The notes below the pieces were generated by a model. That model saw nothing but the letters and a program-made list of their open reading frames with translations. It was not told the DNA's origin and made no database searches. 6,721 bases of DNA from JACCQS01 sp050999295 (lineage in GTDB: Bacteria > Actinomycetota > Actinomycetes > Mycobacteriales > Geodermatophilaceae): assembly GCA_050999295.1 (NCBI GenBank), contig JBPCPI010000201.1, positions 1-6,721 on the forward strand, given 5' to 3'. Below are positions 1-6,157 of this stretch, piece after piece. The position numbers were made by a program, and so were the translations under genes. Within the stretch, counting starts at the first letter, position 1, and every line of letters starts with the position of its first letter.

Positions 1-219
1 GACCCGTCGCACAGTAGGACGGTTCGCAAGACCGACGCAGGCGCGGTTGCCACGGATGGCCCGTACATCGAAGCCAAGGAAACCTTGGTGAGCTTCAGCA
101 TCGTGGACTGCGAGAGCTACGACCGGGCGGTCGAGATCGCCTCCCGCGTCGTCGAGTTCACCGGTGAGACGTGCGAGATCCGGCCGGTCATGGAGATGGA
201 CTTCGGCTCCGAAACGTGA
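1..219 (+). CDS. YCII/DGPF-domain protein, C-terminal part (5' end outside window)
   Basis: Frame 1 is open from the window edge to a TGA and encodes the last 72 residues of a small protein. The visible part contains DGPYIEAKE, matching the DGPF-type signature of the YCII-related family, followed by a beta-alpha stretch (LVSFSIVDC, then DRAVEIASRV) and a C-terminal strand ending in IRPVMEMDF, as in that ferredoxin-like fold. Family members are usually about 110 to 140 residues, so roughly the first 40 to 60 are missing. The biochemical role of DGPF proteins is not established. They are known as regular neighbours of ECF42 sigma factor genes, and here the stop codon overlaps the GTG start of such a sigma factor in a GTGA junction, implying co-transcription and coupled translation. 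Any promoter lies to the left of the window. The family call is strong; a function cannot be assigned. Confidence 0.9.
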   Translation, partial: DPSHSRTVRKTDAGAVATDGPYIEAKETLVSFSIVDCESYDRAVEIASRVVEFTGETCEIRPVMEMDFGSET

Positions 220-1451
220 GCGATCCTGCCCACCCGTTCGAGGACCTGCTGCGCATCGAAGCGCCGCAGGTCCTCGGCGCGCTGGTTCGTCGGTACGGGC
301 ATTTTGACGTCGCAGAGGATGCCGTACAGGAAGCCCTGCTCGCGGCAGCCAGGCAGTGGCCCGACGAAGGCGTACCGGACCGGCCCCGGGCTTGGCTGAT
401 CCGGGTGGCCTCACGCACGATGATCGACCTGCTGCGCAGTGATTACGCCAGGCGCGACCGCGAGGACCGGTTGGCACATCTCGACCCGCCCGACCAACAC
501 CTGGCCGAACCCGCCGATGTCGCCGGCGAGCAGGACGACAGCCTGATCCTGCTGTTCATGTGCTGCAGTCCTGCCTTGAGCCAGGCATCCCGGATCGCTC
601 TCACGTTGCGCGCCGTCGGCGGATTGACCACCGAGGAGATCGCGCGGGCGTTCCTGGTGCCCGATGCCACCATGGGTCAGCGGATCAGCCGGGCGAAGCT
701 GACCATCAAGAAATCCGATGCCGCGTTCGATCTGCCCTCGGCCGACGAGTTGACCGATCGACTCGCAGCCGTGCTCCATGTGTTGTACCTGATCTTCAAC
801 GAGGGGTACGTCGCTTCCTCGGGCGCGGACCTGCTGCGCAACGACCTGAGCGCAGAAGCGATCCGACTCGTCCGGATGCTGCGCCGGTCGCTCCCCGACG
901 ATGGCGAGGTCGCCGGCCTGCTCGCGCTCATGCTGTTGACCGATGCCCGGCGGCCGGCCCGGGCCAGCGCCGACGGCTCGGCCGTTCCGATCTCAGAGCA
1001 GGACCGCCGCCTGTGGAGCCAGGAACTCATCGCCGAGGGCACCGAACTGGTGACGACAGCGATGTCGCGCAGCAGGCTCGGTCCGTATCAGGTCCAGGCA
1101 GCCATCGCAGCCCTGCACGATGAACCCGCTCGAGCGCAGGACACCGACTGGATTCAGATCCTGGCGCTGTATGCGCTGCTGCAACGCCTGGACGACAGCC
1201 CGATGGTCACGCTCAACAAGGCGGTGGCCACTGCGATGGTCCAAGGACCGCAGGCCGGACTCGCCCTGCTGGCCAGCCTCGACACCGACGAACGCCTGGC
1301 CCGACATCATCGCCTGGCCGCCGTCCGCGGACACCTGCTCGAGATGGCCGGGCGCATCCCCGAAGCCATCGCCAGCTACCAACAGGCAGCCCAACGCACC
1401 ACGAGCATCCCTGAGCGGCGGCATCTGCAAGCGCGAGCGGCCCGGCTCTAG
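216..1451 (+). CDS. ECF42-type RNA polymerase sigma factor with DUF6596 and TPR-like C-terminal extension
   Basis: This 411-residue protein should direct RNA polymerase to a small set of promoters. Sigma region 2 spans about residues 8 to 80 (DVAEDAVQEA, then RAWLIRVASR and DLLRSDYARR). Region 4 spans about 108 to 165 (ALTLRAVGGLTTEEIARAF, then MGQRISRAK, the helix-turn-helix). A long extension follows: the DUF6596-type segment with YLIFNEGY at about 191 to 198, then a helical TPR-like C-terminus to the end. This length and order match the ECF42 group, where the extension is thought to replace an anti-sigma factor. No anti-sigma gene is visible here. I chose the GTG at 216 because it overlaps the upstream YCII stop as GTGA and gives the family-like start SDPAHPFEDLLR. 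An in-frame GTG at 171 would add 15 residues encoded inside the YCII gene. A GGAG at 192-195 lies rather far upstream, so translational coupling is likely. Group assignment is confident; its target genes cannot be read from this window. Confidence 0.93.
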   Translation: MSDPAHPFEDLLRIEAPQVLGALVRRYGHFDVAEDAVQEALLAAARQWPDEGVPDRPRAWLIRVASRTMIDLLRSDYARRDREDRLAHLDPPDQHLAEPADVAGEQDDSLILLFMCCSPALSQASRIALTLRAVGGLTTEEIARAFLVPDATMGQRISRAKLTIKKSDAAFDLPSADELTDRLAAVLHVLYLIFNEGYVASSGADLLRNDLSAEAIRLVRMLRRSLPDDGEVAGLLALMLLTDARRPARASADGSAVPISEQDRRLWSQELIAEGTELVTTAMSRSRLGPYQVQAAIAALHDEPARAQDTDWIQILALYALLQRLDDSPMVTLNKAVATAMVQGPQAGLALLASLDTDERLARHHRLAAVRGHLLEMAGRIPEAIASYQQAAQRTTSIPERRHLQARAARL

Positions 1452-1458
1452 TCTCGCC

Positions 1459-1950
1459 TTAGCGGCTGCGGCTCAGGCGTACGGCGGCGGCTACGGCTTC
1501 GAACCGGTCCCGGTCCAGCACGGCGCCCTCGCGCCGTACGGCGTCCTGGTCGAGCCGGATGATCCGGTCCACCCGGACCTCGCTGGGCCTTCGCTCGCGG
1601 TCCCAGGGGCCGCTTCCGATGTCCACCCACACCTCGTGCCGCTGGTCGGCCGCGTCAGTGCGGTCGGTGTCCCTGCTGGTCAGCATCAGCACCAACAGCC
1701 ACCTGCCGTCTCGGCCGATCACCAGCGACGGCCGGTCCTTCCCGCGGCGGTGCTCGTCCTCGTACGGGATCCAGCCCCAGACCACCTCACCGGGATCCGC
1801 GTCGCCGTCCAGGTGCGGGGCGTACCTGACGTCCACGACCCCGGTGTAGTCACCGGGATAGCCAGCTCCGCGTTGCGTAGGGACGCCCGTACGGGTCAGC
1901 AGGCGGGACACGGTCTTCGCGATCCGCGAGCCGAGCCGACCAGGGTCCAT
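1459..1950 (-). CDS. PemK/MazF-family protein, long actinobacterial type, no antitoxin visible
   Basis: This 163-residue protein resembles the PemK/MazF fold (CcdB/MazF superfamily), whose characterised members are mRNA-cleaving toxins. Visible features are a basic N-terminal region (about 1 to 30), YPGDYTG at about 31 to 37, PGEVVWGWIPYE at about 53 to 64 (the position of the first MazF strands), GKDRPSLVIGR at about 70 to 80 (the conserved RP-hydrophobic-I strand) and LMLTS at about 88 to 92. The C-terminal half (SEVRVDRIIRLD and the end) is also typical of this family. At 163 residues it is longer than classic MazF (about 110). The ATG at 1950 lies 29 nt after the ROK gene on the same strand, so the two are probably co-transcribed; its ribosome-binding site is weak. 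No small antitoxin gene adjoins it, so toxin activity is uncertain and a housekeeping or regulatory role is possible. It converges on the sigma gene with a 7-nt gap. Confidence 0.85.
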   Translation of the reverse strand: MDPGRLGSRIAKTVSRLLTRTGVPTQRGAGYPGDYTGVVDVRYAPHLDGDADPGEVVWGWIPYEDEHRRGKDRPSLVIGRDGRWLLVLMLTSRDTDRTDAADQRHEVWVDIGSGPWDRERRPSEVRVDRIIRLDQDAVRREGAVLDRDRFEAVAAAVRLSRSR

Positions 1951-1979
1951 ACCGCAGGGTAACCAGCCGATGCCGCCGA

Positions 1980-2978
1980 CTACCGGCCGCGCTCGGGCCC
2001 GGCCGAATCCGCCGTGACCAGCAGTGCGGCACCGATCGCCCCGCCGAGATCGCCCAGTTCGGCGAGCAGCATCGCCGGCGGCCGGTCGGGCACGAACAGG
2101 TGTGGCAGGGTGGCAGCGCGCACGGACTCGACGAACGGCTCGCCCAGCCGGGTCCCGAGCCCGCCCCCGATGATGACCGCTTCCAGGTCGAGCAGGTTCA
2201 CCGCCGATCCGATTCCGGCTCCCAACGCTCGGATGGCACGCTTCATCAGGAGGGTCGCGAGTGGATCCCGCTCGGCAAGGGCGCGGGCGAACACGCCGCT
2301 GGCCAGACGATTCCGACCGCGGCTCTCCATGATCCTGAACAGGGCGGTCTTTCGCCCACGGCCGACCAGCCGACGGGCGCTGTGCTCCATCGGCCCGCGA
2401 CCGGCGTAGGCCTCCACGCAGCCGCGCCGCCCACAGGGGCATCTCGCGCCACCGCGCCGGATCACCATGTGCCCGAACTCACCGGCCGCGCCGCGGCCGA
2501 GCCACGGCTTGCCATCGAGGATCAGTCCGCCGCCGACACCGGTTCCGCAGAAGACGCCGATCAGCGACTGGTACGGCCGTCCGGCACCGAGGTGGAACTC
2601 CGCCTCGGTGGCTACCGTCACGTCGTTGCCGAGCACGACAGACGTCGCGAGCATCTCCCCCAGTTCAGCGGCCAGCGGGTAGCTTCCCGACCAACCGGGC
2701 AGGTTCGCGGCACCAGTCACTGTCCCCGCGTCCGCGTCCACCGCGCCGGGTGAGCCGACACCGACACCCGCCAAGTCCGCGATGTCGATCCCGGCATCAT
2801 CTGCTGTCGCCCGCAACGCCGCTGCCATCGCCTCGGCGACGTCTCGAGGCTTTCCGGCCGTCGGCGTCGGCTGTCGTGACGAGCCGAGCACGGAGCTGGC
2901 CCCGTTGACGACGATTGCTTGAATCTTGGTGCCACCCAGATCAATTCCGCCGCGAGGGCGAGCATCGGACACTGTCAC
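1980..2978 (-). CDS. ROK-family sugar kinase or sugar-kinase-like protein
   Basis: The 332-residue product has the ROK-family layout. The N-terminal ATP-binding motif GGIDLGGTK lies at about residues 10 to 18, and GVGVGSPGAVD at about 71 to 81. GND at about 117 to 119 holds the presumed catalytic Asp119, and GTGVGGGLILDGK at about 145 to 157 is the second phosphate-binding loop. EFGHM at about 167 to 171 carries the sugar-contacting Glu and the zinc-ligand His, followed by the CPCGRRGC zinc motif (Cys180, 182, 187). IIGGGLGTRLG near residue 270 is the adenosine motif. There is no N-terminal helix-turn-helix, which argues for a cytoplasmic sugar kinase (glucokinase-like) rather than a NagC/XylR-type repressor. 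The substrate is not certain. GTG at 2978 is preferred: GGAAG lies 7 nt upstream, and it overlaps in a GTGA junction the stop of a sugar-transporter remnant. A second GTG at 2972 is possible and would remove two residues. The downstream PemK-like gene follows after 29 nt. Confidence 0.9.
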   Translation of the reverse strand: MTVSDARPRGGIDLGGTKIQAIVVNGASSVLGSSRQPTPTAGKPRDVAEAMAAALRATADDAGIDIADLAGVGVGSPGAVDADAGTVTGAANLPGWSGSYPLAAELGEMLATSVVLGNDVTVATEAEFHLGAGRPYQSLIGVFCGTGVGGGLILDGKPWLGRGAAGEFGHMVIRRGGARCPCGRRGCVEAYAGRGPMEHSARRLVGRGRKTALFRIMESRGRNRLASGVFARALAERDPLATLLMKRAIRALGAGIGSAVNLLDLEAVIIGGGLGTRLGEPFVESVRAATLPHLFVPDRPPAMLLAELGDLGGAIGAALLVTADSAGPERGR

Positions 2979-3043
2979 TCCATGTCTTCCAGTTGGCGAC
3001 CTTTGGTTTCTCGGACGAACTTCAGGACGAACAAGAACGACAG
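2975..3043 (-). pseudogene. Remnant of a sugar-porter-family MFS transporter (last ~22 codons)
   Basis: Read on the minus strand and ending at the TGA at 2977-2975, the codons give LSFLFVLKFV followed by RETKGRQLEDME. This is the classic C-terminus of sugar-porter (SP) family MFS permeases: the end of the twelfth membrane helix followed by the cytoplasmic F-V-x-E-T-K-G-R-x-L-E-D/E-x-E signature. The frame stays open further upstream, but those residues (HDPASSSRGELPHRSSQ) are not membrane-like and do not resemble a transporter, so the break point is near 3043 to 3052. The roughly 440 residues that would normally precede are absent, and the glucokinase gene begins 145 nt away in the opposite direction. 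The remnant stop overlaps the ROK start (GTGA), which suggests an ancestral transporter-kinase operon that lost its first gene by deletion. Recognition is from the motif, not from an alignment. Confidence 0.68.
2986..2990 (-). promoter_or_regulatory. Ribosome-binding site deciding the ROK gene start
   Basis: Minus-strand GGAAG lies 7 nt before the GTG at 2978. A second purine run, GGAG at 2981-2978, sits 5 nt before the alternative GTG at 2972. The first site falls inside the last codons of the sugar-porter remnant, as expected for a gene pair that was translationally coupled. The sites do not fully separate the two starts, which differ by two codons. Confidence 0.5.
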
Positions 3044-3187
3044 CTGGCTCGAACGGTGTGGTAGCTCTCCTCGACTGCTGCTCGCTGGGTCATGCCGGAC
3101 TAGTGCCCCAATCTGGGTCGCGCTAACTTGCGTTGTGATGACATCGACCAGGCACAGTACGACTTCCGGGCATCGAAGCAGCAGGAG
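3044..3187. other. Divergent intergenic region between the transporter remnant and the glucokinase
   Basis: These 144 bases must hold the glucokinase promoter and, since the transporter was lost, possibly a new promoter for the ROK operon. I see only weak candidates. On the + strand there is a TAACTT hexamer at 3124-3129, and TTGTGA at 3133-3138 with TACGAC at 3158-3163 (19-nt spacer). On the minus strand there is a TACTGT hexamer at 3159-3154 without a good -35 partner. No strong inverted repeat or recognisable operator stands out. No convincing coding sequence is seen: the frames open here are not backed by family-like residues. Confidence 0.35.
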
Positions 3188-4132
3188 ATGACTCTGACGA
3201 TCGGAGTCGACATCGGCGGGACCAAGGTCGCGGCCGGTGTCGTGGACGAATCCGGCGCGATTCTGGCGACCGCCCTGCGCGACACACCCGCCGAGGACCC
3301 GGCGGAGACCGTGGACGTAATCACCGACGTCATCACCGAGCTCCGCGACTCCCATGACGTCGAGGCCATCGGGCTCGGCGCGGCCGGATTCATTGACGCA
3401 CAGCGATCGACCGTGGTGTTCGCGCCCAATCTGGCCTGGCGCAACCTTGCGCTGCGGGAGACGGTCGAGAAGAGCTCCGGCCTGCCCGTGGTCGTTGAGA
3501 ACGATGCCAACGCCGCTGCCTGGGGCGAGTCACGCTTCGGCGCAGCCCGCGACGTGGACTCGATGGTGATGCTCACGATCGGCACGGGCGTCGGCGGAGG
3601 AGTGGTCCTGGACGGCCAGCTCTACCGGGGTTTCAACGGGATGGCCGCCGAGATCGGCCACATGACCGTCGTCCCCGACGGTCGCCGCTGCGGCTGCGGC
3701 AACCGGGGCTGCTGGGAGCGCTACGCCAGCGGTCGGGCGCTGGTACGCGAGGCGCGTGACCTGGCCGATGTCTCCCCTGAGTTTGGCGCCCGGATGCTGG
3801 AGCTGGGCGATGGTGATCCCGAAGGCATCACCGGACCGGAGGTGACCCAGGCCGCGCACGAGGGAGATCCGGCAGCGCTGGTGGCCTTCGAGTTCATCGC
3901 GACCTGGCTCGGCCGCGGAATGGCCTCACTGGGTGCGCTGCTCGACCCCGGGATGTTCGTCCTGGGCGGTGGGGTCTCCGATGCCGGCGAACTGCTGCGC
4001 GCTCCGGCCGAGGCAGCGTTCATCTCGCGACTCACCGGCCGCGCGCACCGCACCCCGCCGCAGGTGGCGATCGCCGAACTCGGTGGCGAGGCCGGCATCG
4101 TTGGCGCGGCCGATCTGGCTCGCCGCCGCTAG
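3188..4132 (+). CDS. glkA: Glucokinase, ROK family, GlkA type
   Basis: The 314-residue product closely follows actinobacterial GlkA-type glucokinases, which phosphorylate glucose to glucose 6-phosphate with ATP in the cytoplasm and in Streptomyces also serve carbon catabolite repression. It opens with TIGVDIGGTK (phosphate loop, about residues 4 to 13). Next come QRSTVVFAPNLAWR at about 72 to 85 and VVENDANAAAWGE at about 102 to 114 with the catalytic Asp106. TIGTGVGGGVVLDG follows at about 130 to 143, EIGHMTVVPDG at about 155 to 165 (sugar-contacting Glu155, zinc-ligand His158) and CGCGNRGCWERYASG at about 168 to 182 (zinc Cys168, 170, 175). FVLGGGVSD lies at about 257 to 265. Length is as expected. 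ATG 3188 is chosen because homologues begin just before this motif, although the AGGAG at 3183-3187 touches the start codon, an unusually short spacing. An in-frame TTG at 3128 would add a 20-residue extension unlike the family. The TAG stop overlaps the convergent deaminase gene by 4 bp. Confidence 0.93.
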   Translation: MTLTIGVDIGGTKVAAGVVDESGAILATALRDTPAEDPAETVDVITDVITELRDSHDVEAIGLGAAGFIDAQRSTVVFAPNLAWRNLALRETVEKSSGLPVVVENDANAAAWGESRFGAARDVDSMVMLTIGTGVGGGVVLDGQLYRGFNGMAAEIGHMTVVPDGRRCGCGNRGCWERYASGRALVREARDLADVSPEFGARMLELGDGDPEGITGPEVTQAAHEGDPAALVAFEFIATWLGRGMASLGALLDPGMFVLGGGVSDAGELLRAPAEAAFISRLTGRAHRTPPQVAIAELGGEAGIVGAADLARRR

Positions 4133-5163
4133 CTGGGGAGCTTGGCTCGCTCGTAGGCGTCGATCTCGGCCAACAATGCACGTTTGCCCGCGTCGTTGCG
4201 GAAGGAGACCCGTACGGCCGTACGAGCCAGATCCGCCAACTCCACCGAGGACAGGCCGAAGACGTTGTGCGCGATCTCGTATTCCCGGCACAGCGTCGTG
4301 TCGAACATTCCCGGGTCGTCGGAATTGAGGGTGAGCGTGACGCCGGCCGCACGCAGCACCGGGAAGGGATGATCTTCGATCCGGACCACCGCGCGGGTAC
4401 GCAGATTCGAGGTCGGGCAGACCTCGAGGGCAATTCCATGCTCGCCGAGATAGTCCATGAGCCCCGGATCCTGGGCGGCCGCGATGCCGTGGCCGATGCG
4501 TTGGGCAGCAAGGGAATTGATCGCGTCCCAGACGGTCTCCGGCCCAGTCGTCTCGCCGGCATGCGGGACGCTGGCCAGCCCCAGTGCCCGGGCCCGTGCG
4601 AACACCGCGGCGAACTGCGGCCGACCGATGCCCTGCTCCGGGCCGCCCAGCCCGAATGCGACGCTGCCATCGGGCGCGTACTGCTCGACCCAGTCGATCG
4701 TCCGCAGGCCCGAGGGCAGCCCGAGTTCGCCTGGGATGTCGAAGATCCAGGCCAGCTCCACACCGTGCTCGGACAGCGCCCGCGCCCGACCGGCTGTGTA
4801 GGCAGCGGCCACATCCTCGGCTGCGATCCCGACCACCAGGTGGCTGTCCGGGGTCGCGGTGACCTCGGCGTACCGGACGTTCTGCCCGGCCATGTCGGCA
4901 CCGATCCCGACCACGAGAGCCTCGATGTCCTCGGGCGTGCGGACCAGCGAGTTGACCGCGATGTAGACCTCGATGAAGTGCGCGAAGTCGGTGAACTGAT
5001 AGAAGGCGCTCAGCGCTTCGGGCCCGGTCGGCACGCCGGAATCCGGGTGCCGGCGGGCCAATTCGAGTACGGTCGGCACCGACGCCGATCCCACGAGGTG
5101 GACGTGCAGTTCGGCCTTGGGGAGCCCAGCGATGAACGCGGGAACATTGATGAACTCAGCCAC
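4129..5163 (-). CDS. add: Adenosine deaminase family protein (adenosine or aminodeoxyfutalosine deaminase)
   Basis: This 344-residue metal-dependent amidohydrolase should deaminate an adenine nucleoside to its hypoxanthine form in the cytoplasm. All key motifs are present: KAELHVHLVGS with zinc ligands His20 and His22; PHAGETTGP with zinc ligand His201 and catalytic Glu204; QRIGHG with catalytic His225; EVCPTSN at about 247 to 253; and LNSDDP with Asp282 and Asp283. The family is usually about 330 to 350 residues, so it looks complete and active. The HVHLVGS form, where classic enzymes have an LDG-type sequence, and the GLGGPE segment at about 171 to 176 resemble a subgroup that includes actinobacterial enzymes assigned to aminodeoxyfutalosine deamination in menaquinone synthesis. 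I cannot decide between the two substrates. The start is GTG at 5163, placing MAEFINVPAF before the first motif; the ribosome-binding site is weak (GGCAGG-like). It follows the upstream kinase by 41 nt on the same strand. Its stop overlaps that of the glucokinase in a shared CTAG. Confidence 0.9.
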   Translation of the reverse strand: MAEFINVPAFIAGLPKAELHVHLVGSASVPTVLELARRHPDSGVPTGPEALSAFYQFTDFAHFIEVYIAVNSLVRTPEDIEALVVGIGADMAGQNVRYAEVTATPDSHLVVGIAAEDVAAAYTAGRARALSEHGVELAWIFDIPGELGLPSGLRTIDWVEQYAPDGSVAFGLGGPEQGIGRPQFAAVFARARALGLASVPHAGETTGPETVWDAINSLAAQRIGHGIAAAQDPGLMDYLGEHGIALEVCPTSNLRTRAVVRIEDHPFPVLRAAGVTLTLNSDDPGMFDTTLCREYEIAHNVFGLSSVELADLARTAVRVSFRNDAGKRALLAEIDAYERAKLPS

Positions 5164-5204
5164 GCACCGCAGCCTGCCATGACTGGATCTGCGCGGGGCA
5201 GAGC

Positions 5205-6140
5205 TCAGCGAGCGGCTTCGAAGAGGTGGTAGAGCAGCAACAGTTGGGTCACGGCGAGTGGCTCGTTCCGATCGTCTCCGCCGATCATGCCCAAGCCGGT
5301 GGGCACGGTGTCCTCGCCGCCCATGTCGGACCAGATCGCGTTCTCCAGGACCTCGATGTCCGAGGACGGCGCGTACCCGTGCACGTGCAGGGCATCGGTG
5401 GGCCGGCCGTCCTCGTCGCGGATCAACTTCAGGTGCATCGCTCGACCGTCGACCTGCTTGAACACCGCTGATAGGTCCGGGTGGCGCACCGTCGGCCGCA
5501 GGAGCAGCTCCGCCGACAGCGGAGTCTCGGGGGGGTCGTCCCGGCCTGGAATGGGCGCGAAGCGTACGACGATGTCGGCGAAAGTCCGCTGTGGATGGAT
5601 GAACTCGGCGGACTCCGGCTCGCGCTTGTCCATCTCGGTCTCGACCTGTTCCCTGTCGTACCCGCGCTTCTTGGTGTCGCGGGCGATCTTCCACTCGCGC
5701 CGGATCTCCTCCACCGGATCCAGGTAGACGGTCACATCGAAACAGGCCCGGGAAAGCTTGGTGGACAGCGGTAACAGACCCTCCACGATGACGAACTCGC
5801 GGGGCTCCACGAGCTCCGGTCGGACCAGCTCACCGGTGGAGTGGTCGTAGACCGGTTTGAGGATCGGCTGGCCGGTCGCCAACATCTGCAGGTGCTGTTC
5901 CATGATCTGGACGTAGTTGCAGTCCGGGTGCAGCGCCGTGAAGGGCAGGGTCTTTCGTTCCTCGCGGTCGTAGCGGTGGTAGTCGTCCACGCAGATGGCA
6001 GTGATCCGGTCGTCCCCGAGCGCATCGACCAGCCCCTGGCTCAGAGTCGTCTTGCCAGCGGCGCTGTCACCGGCGATCGCGATCATCACCGGTCGCTGGC
6101 CGCCCGTTGCCATGCCCATCTTCACGATCTTGTCGGGCAC
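5205..6140 (-). CDS. Phosphoribulokinase/uridine kinase family P-loop kinase
   Basis: The 311-residue protein is a P-loop kinase of the PRK/uridine kinase family. The Walker A motif GDSAAGKT lies at about residues 24 to 31. CVDDYHRYDREERK (about 50 to 63) supplies the acidic pair typical of phosphoribulokinase. LHPDCNYVQIMEQHL and ILKPVYDHSTG follow, resembling the substrate-binding region of PRKs, and FVIVEGLLPL is the Walker B-like strand. IRREWKIARD with KKRGYDREQV resembles the PRK lid region, and a further domain of about 100 residues follows. The sequence looks more like phosphoribulokinase (ribulose 5-phosphate to ribulose 1,5-bisphosphate) than uridine kinase, but no RuBisCO gene is visible, so the true substrate is uncertain. 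The GTG at 6140 is chosen because GAGGAAGGA lies 8 nt upstream; ATG codons at 6119 and 6113 are alternatives with poorer ribosome-binding sites. It probably heads an operon with the deaminase gene 41 nt downstream. Confidence 0.85.
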   Translation of the reverse strand: MPDKIVKMGMATGGQRPVMIAIAGDSAAGKTTLSQGLVDALGDDRITAICVDDYHRYDREERKTLPFTALHPDCNYVQIMEQHLQMLATGQPILKPVYDHSTGELVRPELVEPREFVIVEGLLPLSTKLSRACFDVTVYLDPVEEIRREWKIARDTKKRGYDREQVETEMDKREPESAEFIHPQRTFADIVVRFAPIPGRDDPPETPLSAELLLRPTVRHPDLSAVFKQVDGRAMHLKLIRDEDGRPTDALHVHGYAPSSDIEVLENAIWSDMGGEDTVPTGLGMIGGDDRNEPLAVTQLLLLYHLFEAAR

Positions 6141-6148
6141 CTCGGCCG

Positions 6149-6157
6149 TCCTTCCTC
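6149..6157 (-). promoter_or_regulatory. Shine-Dalgarno sequence of the P-loop kinase gene
   Basis: Minus-strand GAGGAAGGA sits 8 nt before the GTG at 6140 and is by far the best ribosome-binding site for this gene, so it decides the start. Its GAGG is the end of the innermost copy of the 11-bp tandem repeat, meaning the repeat and the site overlap. Confidence 0.75.

Noticed and set aside
171..215. An upstream GTG that would lengthen the sigma factor by 15 residues.
   Set aside because: It lies inside the YCII gene, adds residues unlike the family, and the GTG at 216 gives the usual GTGA coupling and a family-like N-terminus.
1532..1543. A 12-bp palindrome CGCCGTACGGCG.
   Set aside because: It is inside the PemK-like coding region and explained by GC-rich codon use; nothing suggests a site or terminator.
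1951..2442. A long upstream extension of the PemK-like reading frame on the minus strand.
   Set aside because: It is the shadow of the ROK gene in another frame: arginine- and proline-rich with no domain, while the ROK gene on the same strand shows full motifs.
3128..3187. A TTG start giving the glucokinase a 20-residue N-terminal extension.
   Set aside because: GlkA-type proteins begin immediately before the IGVDIGGTK motif, and there is no ribosome-binding site near the TTG.
3044..3355. Upstream continuation of the frame containing the transporter remnant, running antisense into the glucokinase gene.
   Set aside because: The residues are not transmembrane and do not resemble a transporter; only the last 22 or so codons are family-like.
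4211..4224. A perfect 14-bp palindrome CGTACGGCCGTACG.
   Set aside because: It lies within the coding sequence near the 3' end of the deaminase gene. CGTACG recurs across the window in coding DNA, so this is probably codon-driven.
5164..5694. A longer reading frame upstream of the deaminase on the minus strand.
   Set aside because: It overlaps the P-loop kinase gene in another frame and has no recognisable content; GTG 5163 fits the family N-terminus.
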